A DNA stretch of 64,000 nucleotides from Spirosoma sp. (GTDB lineage: Bacteria; Bacteroidota; Bacteroidia; Cytophagales; Spirosomataceae), in the NCBI RefSeq assembly GCF_026391055.1, contig NZ_JAPLET010000015.1, forward strand, positions 558,001 to 622,000. Reading direction: 5' to 3'. The position numbers and the translations under genes are program-made. The notes beneath the pieces were generated by a model. That model searched no databases. It was not told the origin of the DNA and was given only the letters and a program-made list of their open reading frames with translations. Within the stretch, counting starts at the first letter, position 1. Each line of letters opens with the position of its first letter. This document shows, piece after piece, positions 52,416 to 60,838 of this stretch.

Positions 52416-53345
52416 TTAACACACCTCTGTCTGGTGTTCGTCCTTTGTTTTCGTTTCGGTTTCCAGCGTAGCGTGGTTGATTTTTCGGTGTTCGAGCCGG
52501 TGGCGTGCGTCGTGTTTAAGCGCATCGATCTGCAAGTCGGAGAGACCAGGCTGAATAACCAGGTGGGCCGTGAGGGCGTTTTCGGTTGTGCTCATGGCCC
52601 ATATATGTACATGATGCACATCGCGCACGCCCGTTACGGCCCGAAGGTCAGCGAGTACGTCGTTGAGGTTAATATCCGTTGGGACGCCGTCCATCGATAG
52701 CCGTAAACTATCGTTCAGCAGGCGCCAGGTAGAACCAAGAATTACGGCGGCCACAACCAGCCCGATAAAGGGGTCGAGCCAGACCCAGCCGGTATAACTG
52801 ATAACAATACCCGCCACAACGACGCCAAGCGATACCAGCGCATCGGCCGCCAGGTGAAGGTACGCTCCTTTGATGTTCAGGTCGTGGTCTTTATCCCGGA
52901 AAAAAAGTAGTGCTGATGCTGCATTCACCAGTATGCCAAACCCCGCAACCCACGCTACAGGACCACCCGCCACCGGTTCGGGGTGTTGAAAACGCTGAAT
53001 GCTTTCCCATAAAATAGCCCCAATCGTGATCAGCAGAATAACCGCGTTGGTAAGAGATGCCAGCACCGTACTCTTTCGATAGCCGTAGGTGAAACTCGGC
53101 GTCTGACGAATGCGGGCCAGCCGAAACGCCAGTAGTGAAAGCAGTAGCCCGGCAATGTCGCTGAGGTTGTGTCCGGCATCTGCAATCAGGCCCAGCGAGT
53201 TGTAATAAAACCCCATGCCAAATTCAACCACCACATACAGCGTGTTTAAAACGGCTCCGATGATCAGAGCCCGATTGACAGACGTTAAAACGGCAGGACC
53301 GTGGTGGTGTCCTGCGTGGTCTTCATGATTATGTTCGTGTGCCAT
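52416..53345 (-). CDS. cation diffusion facilitator (CDF) metal exporter
   Basis: A 309-residue inner-membrane Zn2+/Co2+/Cd2+:H+ antiporter of the CDF family. A His-rich N-terminus (HEHNHEDHAGHHHG), six TMs with the metal-site signatures in TM2 (DAGHNLSDI) and TM5 (HLAADALVSLGVV), and a cytosolic C-terminal domain (about 210-290; DVHHVHIWAM). The His-rich tail and C-terminal dimer domain are typical of CzcD-type proteins. No metal regulator gene is adjacent, but the 5' region holds a TATACAT...ATGTATA dyad at 53477-53498. Confidence 0.92.
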   Translation of the reverse strand: MAHEHNHEDHAGHHHGPAVLTSVNRALIIGAVLNTLYVVVEFGMGFYYNSLGLIADAGHNLSDIAGLLLSLLAFRLARIRQTPSFTYGYRKSTVLASLTNAVILLITIGAILWESIQRFQHPEPVAGGPVAWVAGFGILVNAASALLFFRDKDHDLNIKGAYLHLAADALVSLGVVVAGIVISYTGWVWLDPFIGLVVAAVILGSTWRLLNDSLRLSMDGVPTDINLNDVLADLRAVTGVRDVHHVHIWAMSTTENALTAHLVIQPGLSDLQIDALKHDARHRLEHRKINHATLETETKTKDEHQTEVC

Positions 53346-53656
53346 TCGTTAGTGGTCGGCCCAGAGTAGTTTGTTGGTCTGTAAAGAACAACTGATTTAT
53401 GGGTGAGGTGGTTACGCTGATTATCCTGAGTGGTCCTTCTGATGGGTTACAGCGAACTGTTAAAAGTCTTGAAAGTATACATGTTAAAAAATGTATATAT
53501 ACGAAAAGCTGATGTAAATTATCACCTTATAATAAGTAACAGGTAAAAAAAAGGATGTGGATTGGTCCGGAAAGGGCACGAATTAGTTATAAAGTCTGTA
53601 TGATTACCAATTGCACTCTGCCAAGTAGATGCGGAGGAATTATTTTACCTACCATT
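53346..53656. promoter_or_regulatory. intergenic region with TATACAT dyad
   Basis: About 310 bases between the CDF gene and the PAS protein. TATACAT-N8-ATGTATA (53477-53498) is an exact inverted repeat and may be an operator; nothing else stands out. Which divergent gene it controls cannot be told. Confidence 0.35.
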
Positions 53657-54184
53657 ATGGACTTTTGCGGACCTTACGACGAACAACTCGCTGCACATTA
53701 TCGGCAGTCTTTACTAACGCCTTTGTTAGCAGGCTGGGAGTTCCGACAACGACCGGCACTCGAAACGGGTCATACTGGGTGGCAACTGTTGGCAAAAAAG
53801 CAGAACTGGCTATTGACGGCCCCTATTCGCCATGATCTACTAAGCGACGAATGGGCGATTGTCGTTACAGACGCCGAACAGATTATACAATATGTGAATC
53901 CGCTGTTCGAAAAGATGACCGGGTACACCAACACAGAAGCGTTGGGACGTCGTCCTAATTTTTTACAGGGTGAAGGAACGTCGTTGTTGGCTCGACAACG
54001 TATGCGGAAGGCCATTCAGAAAAAACGGACGGTGAGCGAATTGCTGCTGAATTATAGGAAAGATCAAACGGCTTACTGGTGTAACGTTGTGATTCGCCCA
54101 ATTACAAATCATCAAAAAGAAATCGTCAATTTCATCGCCTTCGAGAAAGAAGTGCAACTGGATGAGTTGCCCGCCGACCGTTAA
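53657..54184 (+). CDS. PAS-domain protein, LOV-like without photoactive cysteine
   Basis: A 175-residue protein; the PAS domain covers about 60-170. The LOV-type signature GR(N)CRFLQ is present as GRRPNFLQG (97-105): the flavin-adduct Cys position is Pro100. The following NYRKDQTAYWCNVVIRPI resembles the LOV segment that contacts FMN. ATG 53657 (MDFCGPYDEQ) is chosen; the frame also extends to 53555. No output domain is visible, so it may act by protein contact. A flavin or another ligand could bind without photochemistry. Confidence 0.7.
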   Translation: MDFCGPYDEQLAAHYRQSLLTPLLAGWEFRQRPALETGHTGWQLLAKKQNWLLTAPIRHDLLSDEWAIVVTDAEQIIQYVNPLFEKMTGYTNTEALGRRPNFLQGEGTSLLARQRMRKAIQKKRTVSELLLNYRKDQTAYWCNVVIRPITNHQKEIVNFIAFEKEVQLDELPADR

Positions 54185-54243
54185 CCTACTAGTTTGGTAA
54201 AAACTTTCTCGCCAAAAATGAACAAGGCATGCCAATCCTGTTC

Positions 54244-54251
54244 TACTTTTG
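54244..54251 (+). promoter_or_regulatory. -7 box (TACTTTTG) for the Cys-motif peptide gene
   Basis: Exact TAnnTTTG, nine bases before the ATG at 54260. No TTTG at the -33 distance. Confidence 0.42.
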
Positions 54252-54259
54252 TGCGGGAC

Positions 54260-54637
54260 ATGAAAAACGCGCTCATTTATATTCTCCTGCTCGCTACGCT
54301 GCTACCAACCGTCAGCCAGTGGGGAACCATTGCGTATTACAATGTCAACAAAGCATACATTGCCCGTGTCCTTTGCGAAAACCGGGATAAGCCGCAACTC
54401 CATTGCGATGGTCAGTGTTATTTAGCGAAACAGTTAAAAGCCCAGCAGGACCGGCAGGACAAGGAAACCACCGAACGGGTAAACAACACGCCCGTTATTC
54501 AACTATTCTGCCAGGATAACCTATTGTTTAACTTCGACCGCTACTACCCTTTGCTGGTGTCAGTTGCCTTTTCGGCTTACCATTCTTCGGCTTACACAGC
54601 TCCTGTTCAGAAGCTTTTTCACCCTCCTCAGGCCTGA
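54260..54637 (+). CDS. small membrane protein with CxxN...CxGxC motif
   Basis: A 125-residue protein with one hydrophobic helix (about 4-22) and an exposed part containing CENRDKPQLHCDGQCYLAK (Cys-x-x-Asn...Cys-x-Gly-x-Cys), a pattern that occurs in Bacteroidota small proteins next to TonB receptors and metal-uptake genes. It precedes a TonB receptor (54773) and a BNR propeller with a CxCC motif (57188) on the same strand. The Cys cluster may bind a metal such as copper. The ATG 54260 (MKNALIYILLL) is preferred; the longer upstream frame lacks a signal-type start. Function is inference. Confidence 0.6.
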   Translation: MKNALIYILLLATLLPTVSQWGTIAYYNVNKAYIARVLCENRDKPQLHCDGQCYLAKQLKAQQDRQDKETTERVNNTPVIQLFCQDNLLFNFDRYYPLLVSVAFSAYHSSAYTAPVQKLFHPPQA

Positions 54638-54669
54638 GGCTGCAATCTCTGCGGCTCCTGAATGGATAA

Positions 54670-54697
54670 TTTCAACAGCTGTTCTAAGCTGTTGAAA
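54670..54697 (+). promoter_or_regulatory. leader hairpin upstream of TonB receptor
   Basis: TTTCAACAGCT (54670-54680) is perfectly complementary to AGCTGTTGAAA (54687-54697) around a six-base loop. A second, imperfect hairpin (ACACC..TGC..CACCAC with GTGGCGCAGGGTGT) follows at about 54695-54740. Neither is followed by a T run, so a leader structure is as likely as a terminator. Confidence 0.45.
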
Positions 54698-54772
54698 CAC
54701 CTTGCCCGCACCACTTTCATACGTGGCGCAGGGTGTGCGTATTCTTCACATTTTCTGACCTGACTATTCATA

Positions 54773-57112
54773 ATGAACATCTATAAACTGTTCATGGCCT
54801 CTCTCGTATGGGCCATGACGTCAGTCTGTGCGTTGGCGCAGCTTAGTACCTATGGACTTGTTTTCGATGCCCAGACCAAAGAACCATTACCCGGCGTAAC
54901 GCTGGTTTTTACTGCCGGAAAAGGCGTGGTAACCGATGCCTCCGGGCGATTCTCGCTGGTTACGAACCCTACCCGCGTTACGATTTCGGCGGTTGGGTAC
55001 CGTCGGCAGGAGGTGGTTCTTGTACCAGGCCAACCCGTCCGCATCGCCCTCGAACCCGCCGTCGAAGACCTGCAAACCGTTGTGGTAACTGGAAATCGGG
55101 AAGCCGCCCTGCGCACCGAAACGCCCATCGCAATCTCGAAACTGTCGGCCCGACTCATTAACGAAACCAAACCCACGAGCATCTACGAAGTCATTAACAA
55201 AACGCCGGGGGTACTAATGGTCAACTTGAATAATGAACAGCACATGATGGCTATTCGCCAGCCCATGACCACCAATGCTTATTTTCTGTATCTGGAAGAC
55301 GGCGTACCCATTCGGCCAATGGGCGTGTTTAATCACAACGCGTTGCTGGAAATGAATCAGTTTACAGTAAGCTCCATCGAAGTGGTGAAAGGGCCGGTGT
55401 CGTCTATCTATGGCCCGGAAGCCGTGGGCGGGGCGGTGAACTTTATTACTCAGCGTCCAACGGCCGTGCCAACCGCCCGCGCAGGTATTCAGGTCGACCA
55501 GTGGGGGTATCAGCGGATACAGGTTGGGGCGGGTGCCCGGCAGGGTAAGTTCGGGATTTACGTTGGCGGACTGCTTTCGCGGCAGCGCGATTCCTGGCTG
55601 GCCAGCTCCAACTACGACAAATCGTCTTATTTTACCCGACTCGAATACGCTTTTTCATCGAATACCCGCCTGACGGGCACCATTTCGTACAACGATTACA
55701 ACTCGCAAACGAGCGGTAGTGTAGACAGTACGGCGTTTTTTGCCCGGCAATACGTGAGCACGACCGATTTTACGTACCGAAAAACGGTTTCGTTCCGCAG
55801 CCGCCTGACGCTCGAACACACCTGGAAAAACGGCTCGGAGTCGTTCGTAACGGGCTTTGCCCGCAACAACAGCGTTGGGCAGAATCCGGCTTATTCAATT
55901 CGCTGGACAACCGGTTCGCCAACGGCAACGGGGCAGATCAACAGCAACGACTTCAGCAGTTACGGCTTCATTGCTCAGCATACACAGAAGCTGAGTTTCC
56001 TGAACAGTAAAATCATTTTGGGTACCACGCTCGACCTGTCGCCCAATTCGTATTACGCGTATCAGACGGACCTGACCGCCGAACTGCGGGCCGATAAAAA
56101 GTCGGTGATAAAGTATACCCAGGTCCGGGAGCGGCCCGATAACCAACTGGCCAACTACTCGGCGCATATCCATAACGTAGCAGCTTATGGGCAGTATGAT
56201 CTTGAACCGGTACCCAACCTGCGGCTCTCTGTAGGCCTGCGTTACGACCGGATGGCCTTTGATTATGTCAACGCGCTGGACGGGAGTTCGGGCAGTAAAG
56301 ACTACAGCCAGCTAACGCCCAAACTAGGCATGACCTATGATCTGGGCAAGAGCAAAGGTTTGTATGCTAATGTATCGAAAGGGTTTTCGCCCCCGGCACT
56401 TACGTCTATTTTTCTCAAGCGAACGACGCCAGCCGCTACCGGCGAGCTATTCTACTACAACCTGCAGCCTGCCCGGTTTACGAACATGGAAATAGGCGGC
56501 TGGGCTTCACTGCTGAACCATAAGCTCTATATCGACGGGGCGTTTTACCAGATGAACGGTACCAACGAACTGCTGAACATTCGCCAGCCCGACAACTCGA
56601 CTGATTACCAGTCAGCGGGAAAAACGCTGCACCGGGGCGTTGAGCTGGGCATTACCTACCGACCGTCGAAGCAGGTGTTTTTTCGGTTTGGGGGCACTCA
56701 TGCCGTGCATCAGTTTGTGGAGTTTACACTTAGCCAGCGCATATCCGATGCCATACGAAATGTGAATGGCAAAGACATGCCTTCGGCCCCACGCACCCTC
56801 TGGAATACGGAAGTCAGCTACTATCCGGCCTGGCTGAAAAATTTCCGAACGTCGGTAGAGTGGCAGCATGTGGCGGGCTGGTATCAGAACCAGATCAACA
56901 CCGTCCGGTATGGCGGCTATGATTTTGCCAATGTCCGGGCGGGTTACGAGTGGAAAGGCATTGAGGTATTTACGAACGTGATGAATGTAACCAATGCGCT
57001 CTTCGCCACCAATGCCACCCGGGGCAACAACGCCACCGACCGCACCACCTACACGCCAGCTGCCCCGCGCACGGTGGTGATTGGGGTTCAATATACGTTT
57101 TCCGGTAAATGA
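54773..57112 (+). CDS. TonB-dependent receptor
   Basis: A 779-residue outer-membrane receptor with a signal peptide (MNIYKLFMASLVWAMTSVCALAQ), a carboxypeptidase-D-like domain (about 27-98; VFDAQTKEPLPGVTLVF), a TonB-box-like LQTVVVTGNR, a plug with MNQFTVSSIEVVKGPVSSIYGPEAVGG and the barrel ending TVVIGVQYTFSGK. It lies between the Cys-motif peptide gene and the BNR propeller gene, all on the plus strand. Its leader contains two stem-loops (54670-54740). The receptor may import a metal complex or small chelate, with the neighbours as hints. Confidence 0.9.
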   Translation: MNIYKLFMASLVWAMTSVCALAQLSTYGLVFDAQTKEPLPGVTLVFTAGKGVVTDASGRFSLVTNPTRVTISAVGYRRQEVVLVPGQPVRIALEPAVEDLQTVVVTGNREAALRTETPIAISKLSARLINETKPTSIYEVINKTPGVLMVNLNNEQHMMAIRQPMTTNAYFLYLEDGVPIRPMGVFNHNALLEMNQFTVSSIEVVKGPVSSIYGPEAVGGAVNFITQRPTAVPTARAGIQVDQWGYQRIQVGAGARQGKFGIYVGGLLSRQRDSWLASSNYDKSSYFTRLEYAFSSNTRLTGTISYNDYNSQTSGSVDSTAFFARQYVSTTDFTYRKTVSFRSRLTLEHTWKNGSESFVTGFARNNSVGQNPAYSIRWTTGSPTATGQINSNDFSSYGFIAQHTQKLSFLNSKIILGTTLDLSPNSYYAYQTDLTAELRADKKSVIKYTQVRERPDNQLANYSAHIHNVAAYGQYDLEPVPNLRLSVGLRYDRMAFDYVNALDGSSGSKDYSQLTPKLGMTYDLGKSKGLYANVSKGFSPPALTSIFLKRTTPAATGELFYYNLQPARFTNMEIGGWASLLNHKLYIDGAFYQMNGTNELLNIRQPDNSTDYQSAGKTLHRGVELGITYRPSKQVFFRFGGTHAVHQFVEFTLSQRISDAIRNVNGKDMPSAPRTLWNTEVSYYPAWLKNFRTSVEWQHVAGWYQNQINTVRYGGYDFANVRAGYEWKGIEVFTNVMNVTNALFATNATRGNNATDRTTYTPAAPRTVVIGVQYTFSGK

Positions 57113-57125
57113 ATTTTCAACCTGT

Positions 57126-57169
57126 GTAGAGACGCGACCGCACCGGCGGCCCGGCCTTCGCGTCTCTAC
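57126..57169. repeat. GTAGAGACGCGA palindrome
   Basis: GTAGAGACGCGA (57126-57137) is perfectly complementary to TCGCGTCTCTAC (57158-57169) around a GC-rich 20-base loop. The GTAGAGACGCG motif is also known from dispersed repeats in cyanobacteria. It sits between the TonB receptor and the BNR gene and may reduce read-through. Confidence 0.75.
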
Positions 57170-57187
57170 CTAGTAAAAACTATCAAA

Positions 57188-58393
57188 ATGGCACAATTAA
57201 CGTCAATCCTGATTTTACTTCTCGTCAGTCTGTCGACCACCGAAACGCCCGTTTCAAATCCCCAGTTCTCCGGGGCCGTTCCCCGCCTTACGACCGATGC
57301 CGCCGGTAAGCCGCTGCTGAGCTGGGTGGAAAAAGTCAGTGAGAAAGAAACAGCGTTTTATTTCGCCGTAGCGGCCAATGGGCAAACGTTTGGCGAGAAA
57401 ATAAGGGTGAACGCCCCCGCCGGGATCTCCAGCCATGCCGAAGGAATGCCCAAAATTGCTGTAAAAGCCGACGGGACGATCATTGCCGTTTACGAAGTGC
57501 CCAACCCAACCCCCGAATCACGCTTTGCCGGTGATCTGTTGTACACTATGTCCGTAGACAATGGCCAGCACTGGACCGATCCCGCTCCTGTTTATCAGGC
57601 AATAAAACCCGGTACGAGTCATTCCTACGGCGACATTGCCCGATTGCCCAACGGCGAAATCGGGGTTGTGTATTTAGATGAGAAACTCCCCGGCAAGGAG
57701 GGGCGACCGGTGGTGTTTGCCCAGACAACACAAGGAAAAGGATTCGGCCCGGCGGTGCTGGTCGATGATAATGCCTGCCAGTGCTGCCGGACAAATGTGT
57801 TTGTCGACGCCAAAAAAACCATTCACCTGACCTACCGCGATCTGATCCCGTCTAACAAAAAAGACGAACCCGCATCGCGCGACATCAGTACGGCGGTTTC
57901 GGCCGACGGCGGTAAAACGTTTAGTAAACCGCAACGTGTGTATGCCGACAACTGGCAGGTAAACGCCTGTCCGCATGCGGGGCCTTCCGTAACTCAGCTG
58001 GGCAGTGAGCTGCTGATGACCTGGTTTTCGGGTAAGGAAGAGGCCGTTGGACTACGGTTGGCGGCACTTGGTTCGGATAAACTGGTGTCGAGCGTACCCT
58101 CGAACCGGGCGAAACACCCGCAGGTAGTTGCGGTCAATAACCAGCTGATATGGGTCTGGGATGAGGCCGTTTCGAAGGATGGCTCCGGAGAAATGGGCTC
58201 CTTTGTCCAGCGAATCGGTATGCGTACCGTTCAGAACGGCATCATCAGCCCGACCAGATATATAACCGACGAAACCGCCGATGCCGCTTATCCGGTTGCG
58301 CTGGCCACGAAAAACGGACTACTGCTTGCCTATGAACAAACCACCGGTAGCCGAAAGCCGGTTATCGTAGTGCGGTCACTGTCGTCGTTATGA
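57188..58393 (+). CDS. sialidase/BNR-type six-bladed propeller with CxCC motif
   Basis: A 401-residue exported protein (signal MAQLTSILILLLVSLSTTE). Asp-box repeats S-x-D-x-G-x-x-(W/F) are SVDNGQHW (about 120) and SADGGKTF (about 237), as in BNR/sialidase-like propellers. A CQCCRTN motif (about 196-202) and NACPHAGPS (about 256) add unusual conserved-looking Cys/His residues that suggest metal binding. The classic sialidase catalytic Arg triad and FRIP motif are not evident, so hydrolase activity is doubtful. It follows the TonB receptor on the same strand. Confidence 0.68.
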   Translation: MAQLTSILILLLVSLSTTETPVSNPQFSGAVPRLTTDAAGKPLLSWVEKVSEKETAFYFAVAANGQTFGEKIRVNAPAGISSHAEGMPKIAVKADGTIIAVYEVPNPTPESRFAGDLLYTMSVDNGQHWTDPAPVYQAIKPGTSHSYGDIARLPNGEIGVVYLDEKLPGKEGRPVVFAQTTQGKGFGPAVLVDDNACQCCRTNVFVDAKKTIHLTYRDLIPSNKKDEPASRDISTAVSADGGKTFSKPQRVYADNWQVNACPHAGPSVTQLGSELLMTWFSGKEEAVGLRLAALGSDKLVSSVPSNRAKHPQVVAVNNQLIWVWDEAVSKDGSGEMGSFVQRIGMRTVQNGIISPTRYITDETADAAYPVALATKNGLLLAYEQTTGSRKPVIVVRSLSSL

Positions 58394-58405
58394 GCCGGGT
58401 TCGGT

Positions 58406-60838
58406 CTAAATTTTCACCTGTAAGGTCATGTACAAGCCGCGTCCATCGGAGGGCAGGATGCCGGGTCCGGGGTAGCCCGTGGCCCGACGGGTGAAATACG
58501 CCCGATTCGTGAGGTTGTTCAAACTGCCTTCCAACCTGAACCGGCTGAACTGGTACGACAGGCTGGCGTCCATGATTGAGTAGGCTGGAATAAGCCCGAT
58601 TACGGCCGAAACGCCCCCTTCGCGAGAGTTTGTGGCGTCGGAAAACTGGTCTGACAGATAGGTGTACTGAAACGAAGCTTTCAGGTTTTTGTAGCCGATT
58701 CGCACGCCACTTTTCAGGTTTACATTCGGTACAAACTCAACCTGATTACCAACGACTCCCGCAATCTCGCTGGCTTTATAGGTCGAATGGATCAGGGCGA
58801 CATTGGCAAACAATACGCCACTCAGGTTCGTATTGGCCGGGTTGGCTATCCGTAAGAAATCAGCTTCGGCATAGGATTCCAGACCCATGATAACGGCCTG
58901 TCCGATGTTGCCCCGTCGGCGGAGAACCCGGTCGTTGGCATCGTAGAACTGCACCTCACCGATGCGGTTGTTGTAATTCAGGTAGAATGCGCTGACATCG
59001 AAGTTGTATAGCGTGGTTTGCGTGCTGCGAATGCCCAGGTCAATAGAGTACCCTTTTTCGTCCTGCAAATTCGGGTCTATCACAGACGATGGGTTGGCAA
59101 TCCGCATATCGCTGAAGGTGATGGAGCGATAATTCTGGGAGATATTGCCGTATATGTCGAGCTGCGTGGTGGGTTTATAACTGATGCCCAGACCACCCAG
59201 CAGAAATTGACGGCCGTTGGTCCGGATTTCATTGGTGCGGGTGGCGTTGATGATGTTGCCCGCCAGGTCGCGGGTAACGGTGCCATAAAAACCATCGGCC
59301 GTTGTGTGAATATACTCGAAGCGGACGCCGGGGGTAATGGATAGTTTATCCCCTACATACAGGATGTTTTCGGCAAACAGAGACACGTTTCGGTTAGGAA
59401 ACTGATAATCGGACGCAATGCCCTGTTCCGTATCCGTAAAGCTAAAGTTGGCATCCTTACCTGTGCTGCCCAGCCCTTGTATGCTGTGGTTGTAGCCGTG
59501 GTAATAGCGCGTTCCCACCAGCAGAACGGCCTGTTGTTTGACGAGCTGGTACCGTTTTAAGTACCGCGCTTCGGCCCCGTAATTCTGAAAATCACCTTTT
59601 ATCAGATCCCGTTCGCTGTTGTCATCGATGCTGGCCACGCGGTTTGGCCGGAACCCCAGCGAATACCGATAGGCATACAACCCAAACACCCGCACATTGA
59701 CTTCGTTGTTGGCGTTGAACTTATGGTCGAAATGCAGGGCGGGCATCGTCCAGTTTACCTTGAACCAGTTGCGCTCGCGGTTGCTTTGCCGGGGATCTTC
59801 CCGAAACATGGCGTCGGTCAGGCCACCCGGTTGCTGGGCCAGGTAGCTCATCTGGGTAATGTCGAACCCCACCGACGTAGTCTCCGAAAACCGGTAGTCG
59901 ATGTCGGCGAAGGCCGTGTAGTTGGTGAAGTGAGAGTTAGGTCGCCAGCCATCGCCTTTCTTGTACTGAAAAAATGTATAGTAGCTCAGCTTCCCCACTG
60001 TGCCGCTGGCGCTGGTAAAGGCGTTGTAAAACCCGAAAGAACCTACGGTTTGCCGGGCCACCAACTCGAACTTACGGTCGGCAACGGGCTTTCGCATGAC
60101 AAAGTTGAGCAGCCCGCCAAATTGCGTACCGTACTGGAGCGAAGCGGCTCCCCGCACAATCTGAATCCGGCCAACGGCTTCGATGGGGGGCGTATAATAA
60201 CTTTCGGGATAGCCCAGCGCGTCGGCACTAATGTCGTAGCCATTCTGCCTTACGTTGAAATTGGAGCTTCGGTTGGGGTCGAGGCCACGCCCGCCAATGC
60301 TGAGTTGCAGACCGGCACCTTCGTTCTCCCAGATGTTAAGCCCCGCCACCCGTGCGTAGATCTGCCGGGCGTTGTTGGTCGATAAATTAGCAACCAGCTG
60401 CTCCGGAATAATCACTTCGGATTTCTTGCCTTCGTAAATGCCCATGCCTTCAACCCCCCGCATACGGGTGAAACCGAAATCGGACTGCTTATCGGTCACG
60501 GTTACCTCGTTCAGCGTTTCGAGCCGACTAGCCAGGTAAATACGCACCGACTGACTGCGCCCGGAGAGGCCTACGGTCTGTGTAGCGGCCTTGAAATCGG
60601 GGCTGCTGGTATTCAGTATGTAGGTGCCGTTTGGCAGATTAGAAAAGGTAAACTGACCCAGGCTATCCGTTTGGGTCGTTCGATTGCCATTATTCAGGTA
60701 GATAATACAGCTTTTCACCGCTGAACTGTCCTGCCGGGATTGTACCGTACCCGAAAGCTGATACTGGGCGAGGGTAGCCGTTGAACAAAGAAGAAGGAGT
60801 GCGAAGCCCGCAAATTTAAAAACCGTAGATGTTGTCAT
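58406..60838 (-). CDS. TonB-dependent receptor (siderophore/ferric citrate-like), end of iron operon
   Basis: An 810-residue outer-membrane receptor. The signal peptide is MTTSTVFKFAGFALLLLCSTATLAQ (ATG 60838), then a carboxypeptidase-D-like domain (about 27-110), TonB box LNEVTVTDKQ, a plug with EAVGRIQIVRGAASLQYGTQFGG and a barrel ending LYMTLQVKI. The N-terminal plug part (GRGLDPNRSSNFNVRQNGYDIS) resembles the FecA group. Its start codon lies inside the end of the HTTM gene (overlap of 23 bases), so the receptor is translated from the same operon as imelysin and DUF4856 genes. Ferric-chelate uptake is likely. Confidence 0.9.
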   Translation of the reverse strand: MTTSTVFKFAGFALLLLCSTATLAQYQLSGTVQSRQDSSAVKSCIIYLNNGNRTTQTDSLGQFTFSNLPNGTYILNTSSPDFKAATQTVGLSGRSQSVRIYLASRLETLNEVTVTDKQSDFGFTRMRGVEGMGIYEGKKSEVIIPEQLVANLSTNNARQIYARVAGLNIWENEGAGLQLSIGGRGLDPNRSSNFNVRQNGYDISADALGYPESYYTPPIEAVGRIQIVRGAASLQYGTQFGGLLNFVMRKPVADRKFELVARQTVGSFGFYNAFTSASGTVGKLSYYTFFQYKKGDGWRPNSHFTNYTAFADIDYRFSETTSVGFDITQMSYLAQQPGGLTDAMFREDPRQSNRERNWFKVNWTMPALHFDHKFNANNEVNVRVFGLYAYRYSLGFRPNRVASIDDNSERDLIKGDFQNYGAEARYLKRYQLVKQQAVLLVGTRYYHGYNHSIQGLGSTGKDANFSFTDTEQGIASDYQFPNRNVSLFAENILYVGDKLSITPGVRFEYIHTTADGFYGTVTRDLAGNIINATRTNEIRTNGRQFLLGGLGISYKPTTQLDIYGNISQNYRSITFSDMRIANPSSVIDPNLQDEKGYSIDLGIRSTQTTLYNFDVSAFYLNYNNRIGEVQFYDANDRVLRRRGNIGQAVIMGLESYAEADFLRIANPANTNLSGVLFANVALIHSTYKASEIAGVVGNQVEFVPNVNLKSGVRIGYKNLKASFQYTYLSDQFSDATNSREGGVSAVIGLIPAYSIMDASLSYQFSRFRLEGSLNNLTNRAYFTRRATGYPGPGILPSDGRGLYMTLQVKI

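Noticed and set aside
59723..60385. 220-codon plus-strand frame opposite a TonB receptor
   Set aside because: It is antisense to the plug region of the receptor, with no family features.
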